In this document: positions 1 to 8,223 of the stretch, piece after piece
Position numbering within the stretch: position 1 is the first letter of the stretch
Layout: the number at the start of each line of letters is the position of its first letter
Source: Mucilaginibacter sp.
GTDB lineage: Bacteria; Bacteroidota; Bacteroidia; Sphingobacteriales; Sphingobacteriaceae
Assembly (NCBI GenBank): GCA_025352225.1
Contig: JANXTT010000090.1
Span: forward strand, 1 to 41,406
Direction: 5' to 3'
Length of the DNA: 41,406 bases
The notes under the pieces: model-generated
What the model saw: the letters and a program-made list of their open reading frames with translations, nothing else
The model's database searches: none
What the model was told of the DNA's origin: nothing
Made by a program: the position numbers and the translations under genes

Positions 1-178
1 AAACTATCGTTGGGCTGACGGTAAGAATATTAACTAAATTTACTGCCATAACCTGTTTGCAATTCATCAATACCAACAATAACAAACCGCTAAATCATCT
101 TAAATATGCTTTGGCTTTTTAATCGCACAACACGTTAAATATAATTATTATATATTACATATCCAAATATTATGTATC
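1..178. other. Left-edge non-coding stretch
   Basis: AT-rich DNA with no supportable ORF, RNA gene or clear repeat. It is the left flank of the insertion-sequence remnant that starts at 179. No target-site duplication can be matched between its end (…TATC) and the DNA after 971 (TTGC…). Confidence 0.5.
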
Positions 179-195
179 GAGACCGTTGCAAAATA
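179..195 (+). repeat. IS terminal inverted repeat, left
   Basis: GAGACCGTTGCAAAATA; pairs with 955-971 with one mismatch in 17. Confidence 0.88.
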
Positions 196-315
196 GCTTT
201 GGATCGTTACCTTGGATAGTTTATCAAGAAATCTTGCTTTCGCGGTTCATTAATCAAGCTTTTCATTCCATATCTTTCATTTCAATTCGGCTTTTAACCC
301 GAATTTCATCGTCGT

Positions 316-898
316 TTATTTGAGGGCTAAATTTGAATTGGACACAATTATCCCCGGTGAGCGGTATAAGTTATAAGCTATTGCCTCCATCAGGTGTTGG
401 GTATGTGTTTTGTCTTTCTCCAGATACCGTGTTATCCCTGTTTTAAACCACCTGGTTATTCCCCAAAATGTGCGCTCAATTTTAAACAGGGTTTGACTGA
501 TGATCTTATTGAACTTTTGCTGATGGCCAATAAGTGATTATTTCTCACCGCTTTGTACATAATGCCGTCTCTTAGCCCGTTTGATTTAAGAAACTCACGA
601 TTACCTGCACTACTATATCTATAATAGCTCCCTTTTTTAGTAATAATCCTTTTTGTTCTAATTGGCCATTGATATTACTCATCGGCTTTTCATAAGCATC
701 TTTTTGGGTCAAATAGCAGCAGACCATGGTAGGATAGCCGACCGGCAACACTAAAACCCTTGCTATAGTGCTTTCTTATTTCAGTATCTATTGCTGTCCA
801 ATCAATAATAAGTTCATATGATCGAAAAACTCACTCTTTAACTTTCGTTTGGATACTGATATAGTGGAAAAACTTAGCTGATTGGTGGTCTTTTGCAT
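316..898 (-). pseudogene. IS5-family transposase remnant
   Basis: Reading from the ATG at 898 on the minus strand gives MQKTTNQLSFSTISVSKRK and then KSEFFDHMN. A frameshift follows, then IDWTAIDTEIRKHYSKGF. A later fragment reads MSNINGQLEQKG and LKKGAIID. The C-terminal end reads HTQHLMEAIAYNLYRSPGII and stops at 316-318. These are standard blocks of IS5-group transposases. The segments that would carry most of the DDE catalytic residues are deleted: reading jumps from SYHGLLLFD towards the later blocks, and again from GAIID to the FLNQTG block. Several frameshifts and stops are present. The gene cannot make an active transposase. Confidence 0.88.
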
Positions 899-954
899 AA
901 TTAAATATACAAAAAATAATCTAATTAATTGGATAACAATATGCTATATGTTTT

Positions 955-971
955 TATTCTGCAACGGTCTC
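955..971 (-). repeat. IS terminal inverted repeat, right
   Basis: Inverted copy of 179-195, with one mismatch at the 13th base. It marks the right end of the IS remnant. Confidence 0.88.
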
Positions 972-994
972 TTGCTGTATATTTTTGAAAATAC

Positions 995-1032
995 TTTCGT
1001 TTATTTTCGTTTTATTTTCTTTACTTTCGTTT
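995..1032 (+). promoter_or_regulatory. Tandem TTTCGTTT repeats, probable DeoR-family operator
   Basis: TTTCGTTT occurs at 995-1002, 1005-1012 and 1025-1032, with a weaker TTTCTTTA at 1016-1023. Start-to-start spacings are 10, 11 and 9 bp, about one helical turn. Tandem TTTC-containing repeats are known binding sites of several DeoR-family sugar repressors. The repeats lie 62-99 bp before the start of a DeoR-family gene, so autoregulation of the operon is the simple inference. Confidence 0.65.
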
Positions 1033-1045
1033 GTGAAATTTTTCT

Positions 1046-1069
1046 TATGATTTAGATACCTAAATCATA
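1046..1069 (+). promoter_or_regulatory. Perfect palindrome before the deoR-like gene
   Basis: TATGATTTAG (1046-1055) and CTAAATCATA (1060-1069) form 10-bp perfect arms around a 4-nt spacer. The palindrome ends 24 bp before the start codon at 1094. It could be a second operator or an mRNA-leader hairpin. No U-tract follows, so it is not a standard terminator. Confidence 0.55.
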
Positions 1070-1093
1070 GGTTTAACTAAAAAGTATAGACGA

Positions 1094-1858
1094 ATGTTAC
1101 CAAACCAACGCAGAGAAAAAATTTTAGAGTTATTAAAGGAAGATGGATCAGCAAAGGTGGCTAACCTCGCAAGGCTTTTTAAGGTTACAGAGGTTACTAT
1201 TCGGCAAGACCTTGAAAAACTTGAAAAAGACGGCATGGTATTAAGGGAACATGGCGGGGCGTATTTAAAGAATATTGAAGATCAGGTTCGTAATTTTTCG
1301 CTTTCTCATCGCGAGAATATGGATAAAAAGGAACTGATAGCTGCCAAGTGTCTCGAATTTATTGAAAGCGGGGATAGTATCATTCTTGATTCAGGTTCAA
1401 CCACAACAGAAATAGCTAAAAAATTAAAAGGCTTTAAAAACCTCACTGTAATTACCAATGCCATTAACATTGCTATGATGCTTGGTACTGAACCCGGTAT
1501 TGAATTAATTGTTACCGGGGGCGAATTTAAACCCCCTACGCTATCCTTAACAGGTCAGAAAGCGGCTGATTTTTTTAAAGGCATCAATGTGCAAAAGCTA
1601 TTTTTAGCAACAGCAGGCTTATCGCTCAAGGCGGGGTTAACTTATCCCAGTATTAGTGATATTGTGGTAAAGAAAGCCATGATAGATGCCGCTGAAATTA
1701 CTTACCTGGTAGCCGATTCAACTAAAATAGGAAAAGCATCTTTTGCAAGTTTAGGTGCTTTATCACTTATCGACTACATCATTACCGACGCAGGTATAGA
1801 AGAAAAGCATAAACAAGTGTTTAAGGACAACGAAATAGAATTAATTATATCAAGTTAA
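1094..1858 (+). CDS. DeoR-family sugar-operon transcriptional repressor
   Basis: The 254-aa protein has the standard DeoR layout. An N-terminal winged helix-turn-helix (about residues 5-57) contains the recognition region VTIRQDLEKLEKDG and the wing REHGGAY. A DeoRC sugar-phosphate sensor domain (about 75-232) contains LDSGSTTTEIAKKL. Family members normally bind DNA until a phosphorylated sugar intermediate releases them, so the inducer may be the product of the kinase at the end of this operon. It is the first gene of a tightly packed operon, five bases before the isomerase gene, with repeats typical of DeoR operators just upstream. The exact ligand cannot be read from sequence. Confidence 0.9.
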   Translation: MLPNQRREKILELLKEDGSAKVANLARLFKVTEVTIRQDLEKLEKDGMVLREHGGAYLKNIEDQVRNFSLSHRENMDKKELIAAKCLEFIESGDSIILDSGSTTTEIAKKLKGFKNLTVITNAINIAMMLGTEPGIELIVTGGEFKPPTLSLTGQKAADFFKGINVQKLFLATAGLSLKAGLTYPSISDIVVKKAMIDAAEITYLVADSTKIGKASFASLGALSLIDYIITDAGIEEKHKQVFKDNEIELIISS

Positions 1859-1863
1859 CATAC

Positions 1864-3273
1864 ATGAAGACACAAACCAGCTTAGGGGTAATTATTGGTA
1901 ACCGCGATTTTTTTCCGGACAGGTTAGTGGCAGAAGCGCGTCTGGATATTATCGGGATATTTGACAAGCTGAACCTGATACCTATTTTGCTTGACGATAC
2001 CGAATCGAAATTAGGTGGTATTGAAACTTTTGGCGATGCACAAAAATGTGCGCGCCTATTTAAAAAACATGAAGACGAGATCATCGGGGTGTTGGTATTA
2101 CTACCCAATTTTGGAGATGAAAAAGGAGTGGCTGAAACCCTGAAATTAGCCGGGCTAAATGTTCCGGTACTAATACAGGCATATCCGGATGACCTGGATA
2201 AAATGACTGTTGCGTACCGCAGGGATTCGTGGTGCGGAAAAATATCTGTTTGTAATAACCTTTACCAGTATGGTATAAAATACAGCCTTACCAATAAGCA
2301 TGTCGTTCATCCTAAAGAACCGGCTTTTAGTGAGGAACTGTTGAATTTTGTTTCGGTTTGCCGGGTAGTTAAAGGTTTGCGAAAAGTGCGGATCGGCGCG
2401 GTGGGTGCCAGGCCGGGGGCATTCAATACAGTTCGTTACAGCGAAAAGATATTACAGCGTAACGGAATATCTGTTACTACGGTAGACCTTTCTGAAATAT
2501 TAGGGAATGCCAATAAGCTCACTAAAGATGATGCGGAAGTAAAAGTAAACCTACAGAAAATTTTGGCGTATGCGCCAAAAGGCCGTACCCCGGATGATGC
2601 GCTTATTCAGATTGCAAAACTTGATGTGGTGCTGAACCATTTTATGCAGGAAAACGCCTTGGACGCTACAGCCATACAATGCTGGACATCGTTGCAAAAG
2701 AATTATGGATGCAACGTCTGTACCAGTATGAGTATGATGAGCGAAAACATGCTGCCCAGTGCCTGCGAGGTTGATGTGACGGGTACTTTAACGATGTACG
2801 CCATGCAGCTTGCCTCCGGGTCGCCAAGCGCATTGGTGGATTGGAACAATAATTACGCCAATGATGAAGAGAAATGCGTGCTGTTTCATTGCGGCAACTG
2901 GGCAAAATCTTTTCTGCCTGATATTGAAATAAGTACCGCGCCAATATTAGGCACTACAGTAGGCGAAGAAAACACATATGGTGCTTTGGCTGGCCGTACG
3001 CCAGCCTCGCCGCTCACTTTTGGAAGAATAAGTACGGATGACAGCAAGGGGATCATTAAAGCGTACATAGGCGAAGGCGCGCTCACAGACGATGCGCTAA
3101 ACACCTTTGGTAACCGGGCAGTTGCTAAAATACCAAACCTGCAGGGGCTTATGCAATATGTTTGCCGCAATGGGTTTGAACATCATGTAGTGATGAATGC
3201 CTCAAAAACCGCTGATATACTTAAAGAAGCCTTGGGCAATTATATGGGATGGGAAGTTCATCAGCATCACTAA
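1864..3273 (+). CDS. L-fucose/L-arabinose isomerase-fold sugar isomerase
   Basis: The 469-aa soluble protein resembles the L-fucose/L-arabinose isomerase superfamily, which converts aldoses to ketoses using a divalent metal. It is shorter than E. coli FucI (about 590 aa). Candidate metal ligands in the C-terminal half are E302 (ACEVDVTG), D326 (ALVDWNNN) and H342 (LFHCGNW), placed as in the family. The N-terminal part has Rossmann-like alpha/beta segments. Family homology alone does not give the substrate. A following split transketolase and FGGY kinase suggest it makes the ketose that is then phosphorylated and cleaved; D-apiose to D-apulose is my preferred hypothesis. It could instead act on another pentose or tetrose. 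Confidence 0.8.
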   Translation: MKTQTSLGVIIGNRDFFPDRLVAEARLDIIGIFDKLNLIPILLDDTESKLGGIETFGDAQKCARLFKKHEDEIIGVLVLLPNFGDEKGVAETLKLAGLNVPVLIQAYPDDLDKMTVAYRRDSWCGKISVCNNLYQYGIKYSLTNKHVVHPKEPAFSEELLNFVSVCRVVKGLRKVRIGAVGARPGAFNTVRYSEKILQRNGISVTTVDLSEILGNANKLTKDDAEVKVNLQKILAYAPKGRTPDDALIQIAKLDVVLNHFMQENALDATAIQCWTSLQKNYGCNVCTSMSMMSENMLPSACEVDVTGTLTMYAMQLASGSPSALVDWNNNYANDEEKCVLFHCGNWAKSFLPDIEISTAPILGTTVGEENTYGALAGRTPASPLTFGRISTDDSKGIIKAYIGEGALTDDALNTFGNRAVAKIPNLQGLMQYVCRNGFEHHVVMNASKTADILKEALGNYMGWEVHQHH

Positions 3274-3294
3274 AATTTTAATCAAAATCAACTA

Positions 3295-4122
3295 ATGAAT
3301 GTGAAGAAAATGGCGATAAGATCAATTACATATCGCCAAAAAATATTGAAATACATAGTTGGAGCCAATGCCGGGCATACAGGGGGGAGTTTATCGTGTA
3401 TTGATATTTTGAATGTATTATACAATGAGGTATTAAATGTTAGCCCGCAAAACTTTAATTCGCCCAACCGGGATCGTTACATACAAAGCAAGGGGCATTG
3501 TGTAGAAGCATTATATGTTGTACTTGCCGATAAAGGGTTTTTTCCGGAAGATGACTTACATACAATGTGTAGATATAAATCGCACTATATTGGTCATCCC
3601 ACCCGCAAGGTATATGGTGTGGAACAAAATACAGGTGCGCTGGGTCACGGCTTATCCCTTAGTGTAGGTACGGCTATCGCGGCCAAATTAGATAATAAAG
3701 CTTACAAAGTTTTTACCCTTATGGGTGATGGCGAGTTACCCGAAGGTTCCAATTGGGAAGCTGCACTAACAGCGGCTCATTATAAACTTGATAACTTGTG
3801 TGCTATTATTGATAAAAACTCACTGCAAATTACCGGGCCAACTGCTGATGTATGTAATACCGACCCCATTGATGAGAAATTTGAAAGCTTTGGCTGGGAA
3901 GTAAAACACGTGAACGGGCATAGTTTACAGGAATTGAAACAGGTTTTTGACGAACTGCCGTTTAAAAAAGGCAAACCCAGTTTAATTATTGCGCATACTG
4001 TAAAAGGGAATGGTGTGAGCTTTATGCAGAACCAGACTAAGTGGCACCATGGTGTACCCGATAAGGAACAATATAGCATAGCAGTTAAAGAATTGGATAC
4101 CGCATTGGCAGCTATAATTTAA
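3295..4122 (+). CDS. Transketolase, N-terminal (TPP-binding) subunit
   Basis: The 275-aa protein corresponds to the first third of a full transketolase. It carries the thiamine-diphosphate motif MGDGELPEGSNWEAA (GDG at 144-146) and the metal-site asparagine in IIDKNSLQ. His-containing loops such as NTGALGHGL and HHGVPDKEQ are also present. The C-terminal half is the next gene, four bases downstream, so the two must form one heteromeric enzyme. Split transketolases of this kind include the AptA/AptB apulose-4-phosphate transketolase, SqwG/SqwH of sulfoquinovose breakdown, and unassigned paralogues. Operon context favours a dedicated catabolic enzyme over the housekeeping pentose-phosphate one. 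Confidence 0.92.
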   Translation: MNVKKMAIRSITYRQKILKYIVGANAGHTGGSLSCIDILNVLYNEVLNVSPQNFNSPNRDRYIQSKGHCVEALYVVLADKGFFPEDDLHTMCRYKSHYIGHPTRKVYGVEQNTGALGHGLSLSVGTAIAAKLDNKAYKVFTLMGDGELPEGSNWEAALTAAHYKLDNLCAIIDKNSLQITGPTADVCNTDPIDEKFESFGWEVKHVNGHSLQELKQVFDELPFKKGKPSLIIAHTVKGNGVSFMQNQTKWHHGVPDKEQYSIAVKELDTALAAII

Positions 4123-4126
4123 TAAA

Positions 4127-5119
4127 ATGAGCGCAAGTACAGATAATCAAAAAATGCCGGGCAAAGCAAACCTTGATGTGTTTTCGGGCACATTGCAGGT
4201 ACTGGCTCAAGCCGATAGGGAAATTCTTGCGGTTACAAGTGATTCGCGTGGATCGGGTAAACTAGTAGCATTTGGTCAAAAATTTCCTGCGCAAATTATT
4301 GAAATAGGTATTGCCGAGCAAAATTTGGTTGGTGTTGCCGCTGGCCTTGCATCTGCCGGGAAAAAAGTATTTGCTGTTTCGCCAGCATGCTTTTTAACTG
4401 CAAGGGCACTTGAACAAATAAAAAACGATATTGCTTATTCTGATAATCCGGTAAAACTTATCGGTATTAGTGCCGGGGTAAGCTACGGGGCATTGGGTTC
4501 TACGCACCATAGTTTGCATGACTATGCGGTTTTACGATGCATAAATAATATAATGATTGTAGCACCCGCCGATAATTTTGAAACAGAGCAAGCCATAACG
4601 CAAGCTGCAAAGCTTAATAAACCAATTTACATTAGGTTTGGTAAAAAGCCAATGTCTTTGCTTACCGAAGATGAAAGCAACGGCTTTGAATTTGGAAAAG
4701 GCAGGCTTATCACAGAAGGAAATGATATTGCCATTATTGCCACAGGCGAAACCGTTTACCCTGCCTTACAGGCGGCTATTAAATTACAGGCTATATACAA
4801 TATTAATGCAAGTGTGATAAGTATGCATACCATAAAACCTTTGGACTATGCCTTGCTTAAGCTAGTGGCGGCCAATACCAAAGCTGTTATTACCGTAGAA
4901 GAACATAGTATTTATGGTGGGCTGGGCGAAGCATGTGCTTCTTTTTTACTGGAAAATGGTTATCATAAACCTTTTAAAATTATGGGCATACCTGACGAGT
5001 ACACGGTAACCGGTTCGCAAACAGAAATTTTAAATCACTATGGCATCTCAGAAGATGGGATTCTTAAAATGTCGTTGCAGTTACTTGGGTTAAATACAGA
5101 TGAGAAAACAAAACCTTAA
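4127..5119 (+). CDS. Transketolase, C-terminal (PYR plus C domain) subunit
   Basis: The 330-aa protein has the pyrimidine-binding domain with the catalytic glutamate in EIGIAEQNLVGVAAG (E64), then the transketolase C-terminal domain (about 195-320; VITVEEHSIYGGLGEA). It pairs with the preceding gene to make the two-subunit enzyme that moves a two-carbon ketol unit from a ketose phosphate to an aldose phosphate. If the substrate is apulose-4-phosphate and the acceptor is glyceraldehyde-3-phosphate, the products would be dihydroxyacetone phosphate and xylulose-5-phosphate. A similar C-terminal layout also occurs in DXP synthase, but the paired N subunit argues against that. Confidence 0.92.
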   Translation: MSASTDNQKMPGKANLDVFSGTLQVLAQADREILAVTSDSRGSGKLVAFGQKFPAQIIEIGIAEQNLVGVAAGLASAGKKVFAVSPACFLTARALEQIKNDIAYSDNPVKLIGISAGVSYGALGSTHHSLHDYAVLRCINNIMIVAPADNFETEQAITQAAKLNKPIYIRFGKKPMSLLTEDESNGFEFGKGRLITEGNDIAIIATGETVYPALQAAIKLQAIYNINASVISMHTIKPLDYALLKLVAANTKAVITVEEHSIYGGLGEACASFLLENGYHKPFKIMGIPDEYTVTGSQTEILNHYGISEDGILKMSLQLLGLNTDEKTKP

Positions 5120-5141
5120 AAAGACCAAATATTAACCAATT

Positions 5142-6083
5142 ATGAAACAGGTAAAAGTACTTTTACTTATGCTGGCGGTATTAGCAAGTTGTAATAGTCA
5201 TTCAAAAAAATCCGACGGGAATAAAAAGATCGCCATTATCGTGTCAACACTTAATAACCCCTGGTTTGTATTTCTGGCAGAAACTGCTGCTAAAAAAGCA
5301 AAGGCATTGGGTTATGATTCAAAGATATTTGATTCGCAAAACAATACCGCTCTGGAAGCTGATCATTTTGAAAACGTAATTTCTTCGGAATATAATGCCA
5401 TACTTTTTAACCCTACCGACGCAACAGGCTCTATTGCTAACGTAACCAAAGCCATAAATGCCGATATCCCAGTATTCTGTATGGACAGGGAGATCAATTC
5501 GGCTGATGGGGCAACATCACAAATCTTATCCGACAATTATTCGGGCAGTATTGAGATAGGCAAGTACTTTGTGGAAATGCTCAATAAAAAAGGAACTTAT
5601 GTGGAGTTGCTGGGGATAGTTTCTGATAACAATACTTGGAACCGGTCTAAAGGCTTTCATAGTATTGTTGATAATTATAAAGGCCTGAAAATGGTTGCCC
5701 AGCAAAGTGCCGATTTCGACCGTAACAAGGCTTTAGAAGTGATGGAATCCATCCTGCAGGTACACCCAGACATCGATGGTGTATTCTGTGGCAATGATGC
5801 CATGGCTATGGGGGCTTATCAGGCTTTATTATCAGCCGGGAAGGCGGATAAAGTAAAAGTTTTTGGATTTGATGGTGCCCAGGATGTGATAAAATCTATC
5901 AAACAGGGGAAAATAGTGGCTACCGGAATGCAGTTCCCTAAGATTATAGCCGAAACCGCAGCGACCTATGCCGATGAGTATTTTAAAGGCAAACGCGACT
6001 TTCCTAAGAAAAAACCTATAGCCGTTGAGTTGGTAAACAAGGAAAATATTGATAAATATACGGGCTACGGTAAAAAGCAATAA
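5142..6083 (+). CDS. Ribose-type sugar ABC transporter substrate-binding lipoprotein
   Basis: The 313-aa protein begins with a lipoprotein signal peptide ending at a lipobox-like LASC (C17). A Peripla_BP_4 / RbsB-like fold follows: IAIIVSTLNNPWFVFLAE at the start of lobe 1, DVIKSIKQGKIVATGMQ near the end, and ligand-lobe motifs FNPTDATGS, VFCMDRE and VFCGNDAMAMGAY. As a lipoprotein it is probably held in the periplasm on a membrane rather than free. It should deliver a pentose-like or smaller sugar to the permease encoded three genes later. Binding-protein-dependent sugar ABC systems are not common in Bacteroidota, which makes this gene a good handle for finding the substrate. Confidence 0.9.
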   Translation: MKQVKVLLLMLAVLASCNSHSKKSDGNKKIAIIVSTLNNPWFVFLAETAAKKAKALGYDSKIFDSQNNTALEADHFENVISSEYNAILFNPTDATGSIANVTKAINADIPVFCMDREINSADGATSQILSDNYSGSIEIGKYFVEMLNKKGTYVELLGIVSDNNTWNRSKGFHSIVDNYKGLKMVAQQSADFDRNKALEVMESILQVHPDIDGVFCGNDAMAMGAYQALLSAGKADKVKVFGFDGAQDVIKSIKQGKIVATGMQFPKIIAETAATYADEYFKGKRDFPKKKPIAVELVNKENIDKYTGYGKKQ

Positions 6084-6086
6084 TAT

Positions 6087-6710
6087 ATGTTAAAAAAGGT
6101 AATTAAATACAGCCTGGGGATAATTGTAATCTGCTTTGTAGCTTACAACGCTGTATATATTAAAAAGCTGAATGAGGTAAAAGTAACCGAAAATAAACTT
6201 TTTGATGCCAAAGCTTATGCACATAATTACCTATATAAAAAACTGCCAGTTGCCTTAAACAACACCATACAAATTGACAAACTACTGGCCCATATCAGAA
6301 CAAACGCAGCCAATGCTTTTAAAACGTATTCCCATGGGCAAAACATCGGAGATGTAGGCTATTTTTTAGTTGGGGGGCAGGGGCAAATAGTTAACATTGA
6401 TGATAACGACGTGTTAGTTAAAAGCGATAATGGTTTGGTGATAAAACTGGCCATTCAATACATTTTCGGCAATGCCGTGCGTGACGCGCCGGGCTTGATA
6501 TCGATGAATGAGTTTAACAACACTATGGATATGAATAACATATCCGGGGAAATTAATAAAATAATAAAAAACGAAATAGTACCCCCCTTTATCGTTAAAG
6601 CAAAAAAGGGAGATAAAGTTGCCTATAAAGGATGCATTGAATTAAATCAATCAGCCTTAAAACTGCAAAATATTGAAGTTATTCCTGTTTTTCTGAAAAT
6701 TGAAAACTAA
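6087..6710 (+). CDS. DUF2291-family membrane-anchored protein
   Basis: The 207-aa protein has one N-terminal membrane or signal segment (about 6-25) and then a periplasmic domain rich in beta-strands. I assign it to DUF2291 from its size, the VGYFLVGGQGQI segment, and its place between the binding protein and ATPase of a ribose-type ABC operon, where this family is repeatedly found. Its biochemical role is unknown; a structural or assembly partner of the transporter is possible. Its stop codon (6708-6710) directly touches the start codon of the ATPase gene (6711), suggesting translational coupling. No catalytic motif is visible. Confidence 0.72.
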   Translation: MLKKVIKYSLGIIVICFVAYNAVYIKKLNEVKVTENKLFDAKAYAHNYLYKKLPVALNNTIQIDKLLAHIRTNAANAFKTYSHGQNIGDVGYFLVGGQGQIVNIDDNDVLVKSDNGLVIKLAIQYIFGNAVRDAPGLISMNEFNNTMDMNNISGEINKIIKNEIVPPFIVKAKKGDKVAYKGCIELNQSALKLQNIEVIPVFLKIEN

Positions 6711-8216
6711 ATGCTGATAGCAGAAAAAATAAGCAAAAAATTTGCAGGCATAGCAGCACTTGAGGACGTATCGCTTGAGCTACTGGCCGGGAAGGTTACT
6801 GCTATTATTGGCGAGAATGGTGCCGGTAAATCTACTTTAATGAAAATACTATCGGGGGTATATACTGAGTATGAGGGCCGTATTATATATAAAGGCGAAC
6901 ATGTACGTTTTACCAACCCCAAAGAAGCACAGGATAGTGGAATAAACATCATTCACCAGGAATTAAACCTGGTTCCGGATATGAACATTACCGAGAATAT
7001 TTTCCTGGGCAGGGAAATATTGAATAGCTGGAATACGCTGAACAAAAAAACGATGCGTTATAAAACACAGCAACTTTTAGATAAACTTAAACTAAATGTT
7101 AGTCCGGATACGCACATCGCCAACCTAAAAGTTGGCCAGCAGCAGGTGGTGGAAATAGCAAAAGCTTTATTATATAATTCGGATGTGATCATTATGGATG
7201 AGCCAACTTCTGCCATATCCGATCATGAGGTGGAGGTACTGTTTGAAATCATCAGAGGGCTAAAAAAAGAAAATAAAGCTATTGTATATATTTCTCATAA
7301 ACTGGATGAGTTATCAAGGATAGCCGACAGCTATATTATTCTACGTGATGGCAAGGTAACAGACTCAGGAGATATGGCCAGCATTAACCAAGATGCCATT
7401 ATCAGGAAAATGGTGGGTCGCGATATTAAAACAACCGTCAGAGAGCATCGGGTTTCACCAAAAGAAATCCTGTTATCGGTTAAAAACTTGTCCTTAAAGG
7501 CTAATAAGCGCGCAGGAAAAATCATTCTGGATAATATCAACTTTCACCTTTATACAGGAGAAATTTTAGGGATTTTTGGATTAATGGGTGCTGGGCGCAC
7601 AGAATTGTTAGAGACTATACTGGGTATGCATCCCAAAACACCAATTAGTACTTTTACTTTACAAGATGCCCCATTAAAGGCTAAACATCCCCATGATGCC
7701 ATCCGGGCGGGGATAGTGCTGGTTCCTGAAGACCGGAAAAAAGACGGTTTGGTTTTGGGTATGGATGTAATGAAAAATATCAGCTTAAGCTGCCTCAAAA
7801 AAACGGCGAGACAGGGAATAATTAGCAAGCATGAAGAACTTGAACTGGCAAATAAATACATATCGGCCTTAAAAATCAAAACTCCTTCTTCAAATCAGGT
7901 AGTTAAAAATCTAAGCGGGGGTAATCAGCAAAAGGTAGTATTGGCTAAATGCCTGGCTACAAAACCAAAGATACTGATGCTTGATGAACCCACACGCGGG
8001 ATTGACGCCAATGCGAAAAATGAAATTTATGATTTGATCACCAGGTTATCAGCATCTGGTTTAGGCATCATTGTAGTGTCTTCGGAGTTGCCAGAAATAC
8101 TGGCTGTTTCCGATAGGATATTGGTAATGGCAGAAGGCCGGATAACTGCTGAATTTACCAGGGCAGAGGCCAATGAAACTAATATTTTAAAAGCAGCGAT
8201 ACCTAAAACTATATAA
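6711..8216 (+). CDS. RbsA-like sugar ABC transporter ATPase (two ABC domains)
   Basis: The 501-aa protein carries two fused nucleotide-binding domains, as in RbsA/MglA/XylG. The first has Walker A GENGAGKST (34-42), a divergent signature LKVGQQQ and Walker B VIIMDEPTSA. The second has a degenerate Walker A (GLMGAGRTELLE), signature LSGGNQQKVVLAK and Walker B ILMLDEPTRGID. The decay of the second Walker A is normal in this subfamily, so it is not a sign of inactivation. The protein powers import through the permease that starts seven bases after its stop. Size and layout match functional family members. Confidence 0.94.
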   Translation: MLIAEKISKKFAGIAALEDVSLELLAGKVTAIIGENGAGKSTLMKILSGVYTEYEGRIIYKGEHVRFTNPKEAQDSGINIIHQELNLVPDMNITENIFLGREILNSWNTLNKKTMRYKTQQLLDKLKLNVSPDTHIANLKVGQQQVVEIAKALLYNSDVIIMDEPTSAISDHEVEVLFEIIRGLKKENKAIVYISHKLDELSRIADSYIILRDGKVTDSGDMASINQDAIIRKMVGRDIKTTVREHRVSPKEILLSVKNLSLKANKRAGKIILDNINFHLYTGEILGIFGLMGAGRTELLETILGMHPKTPISTFTLQDAPLKAKHPHDAIRAGIVLVPEDRKKDGLVLGMDVMKNISLSCLKKTARQGIISKHEELELANKYISALKIKTPSSNQVVKNLSGGNQQKVVLAKCLATKPKILMLDEPTRGIDANAKNEIYDLITRLSASGLGIIVVSSELPEILAVSDRILVMAEGRITAEFTRAEANETNILKAAIPKTI

Positions 8217-8223
8217 TCATTGT

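Larger units (their letters stand above)
179..971 (-). mobile_element. Decayed IS5-family insertion sequence
   Basis: The 793-bp element is bounded by GAGACCGTTGCAAAATA (179-195) and its inverted copy (955-971, reading GAGACCGTTGCAGAATA), so 16 of 17 bases match. Between them, on the minus strand, lie recognisable but disrupted pieces of an IS5-type DDE transposase. Intact relatives are usually just over 1 kb, so a few hundred bases of the centre appear to be deleted. There is no visible target-site duplication, which fits an old insertion. The right end stops 24 bp before the operator repeats of the following sugar operon. Confidence 0.88.

Noticed and set aside
171..980. Target-site duplication flanking the IS remnant
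   Set aside because: The bases outside the two inverted repeats (TATC and TTGC) do not match.
1864..3273. Calling the isomerase a true L-fucose isomerase
   Set aside because: It is much shorter than FucI, and no fuculose kinase or fuculose-phosphate aldolase accompanies it; a transketolase does.
3295..5119. Sulfoquinovose breakdown (SqwG/SqwH split transketolase) as the role of the operon
   Set aside because: That route needs a sulfoquinovosidase and sulfo-product enzymes or exporters and no FGGY sugar kinase. None of those is here, while a kinase is.
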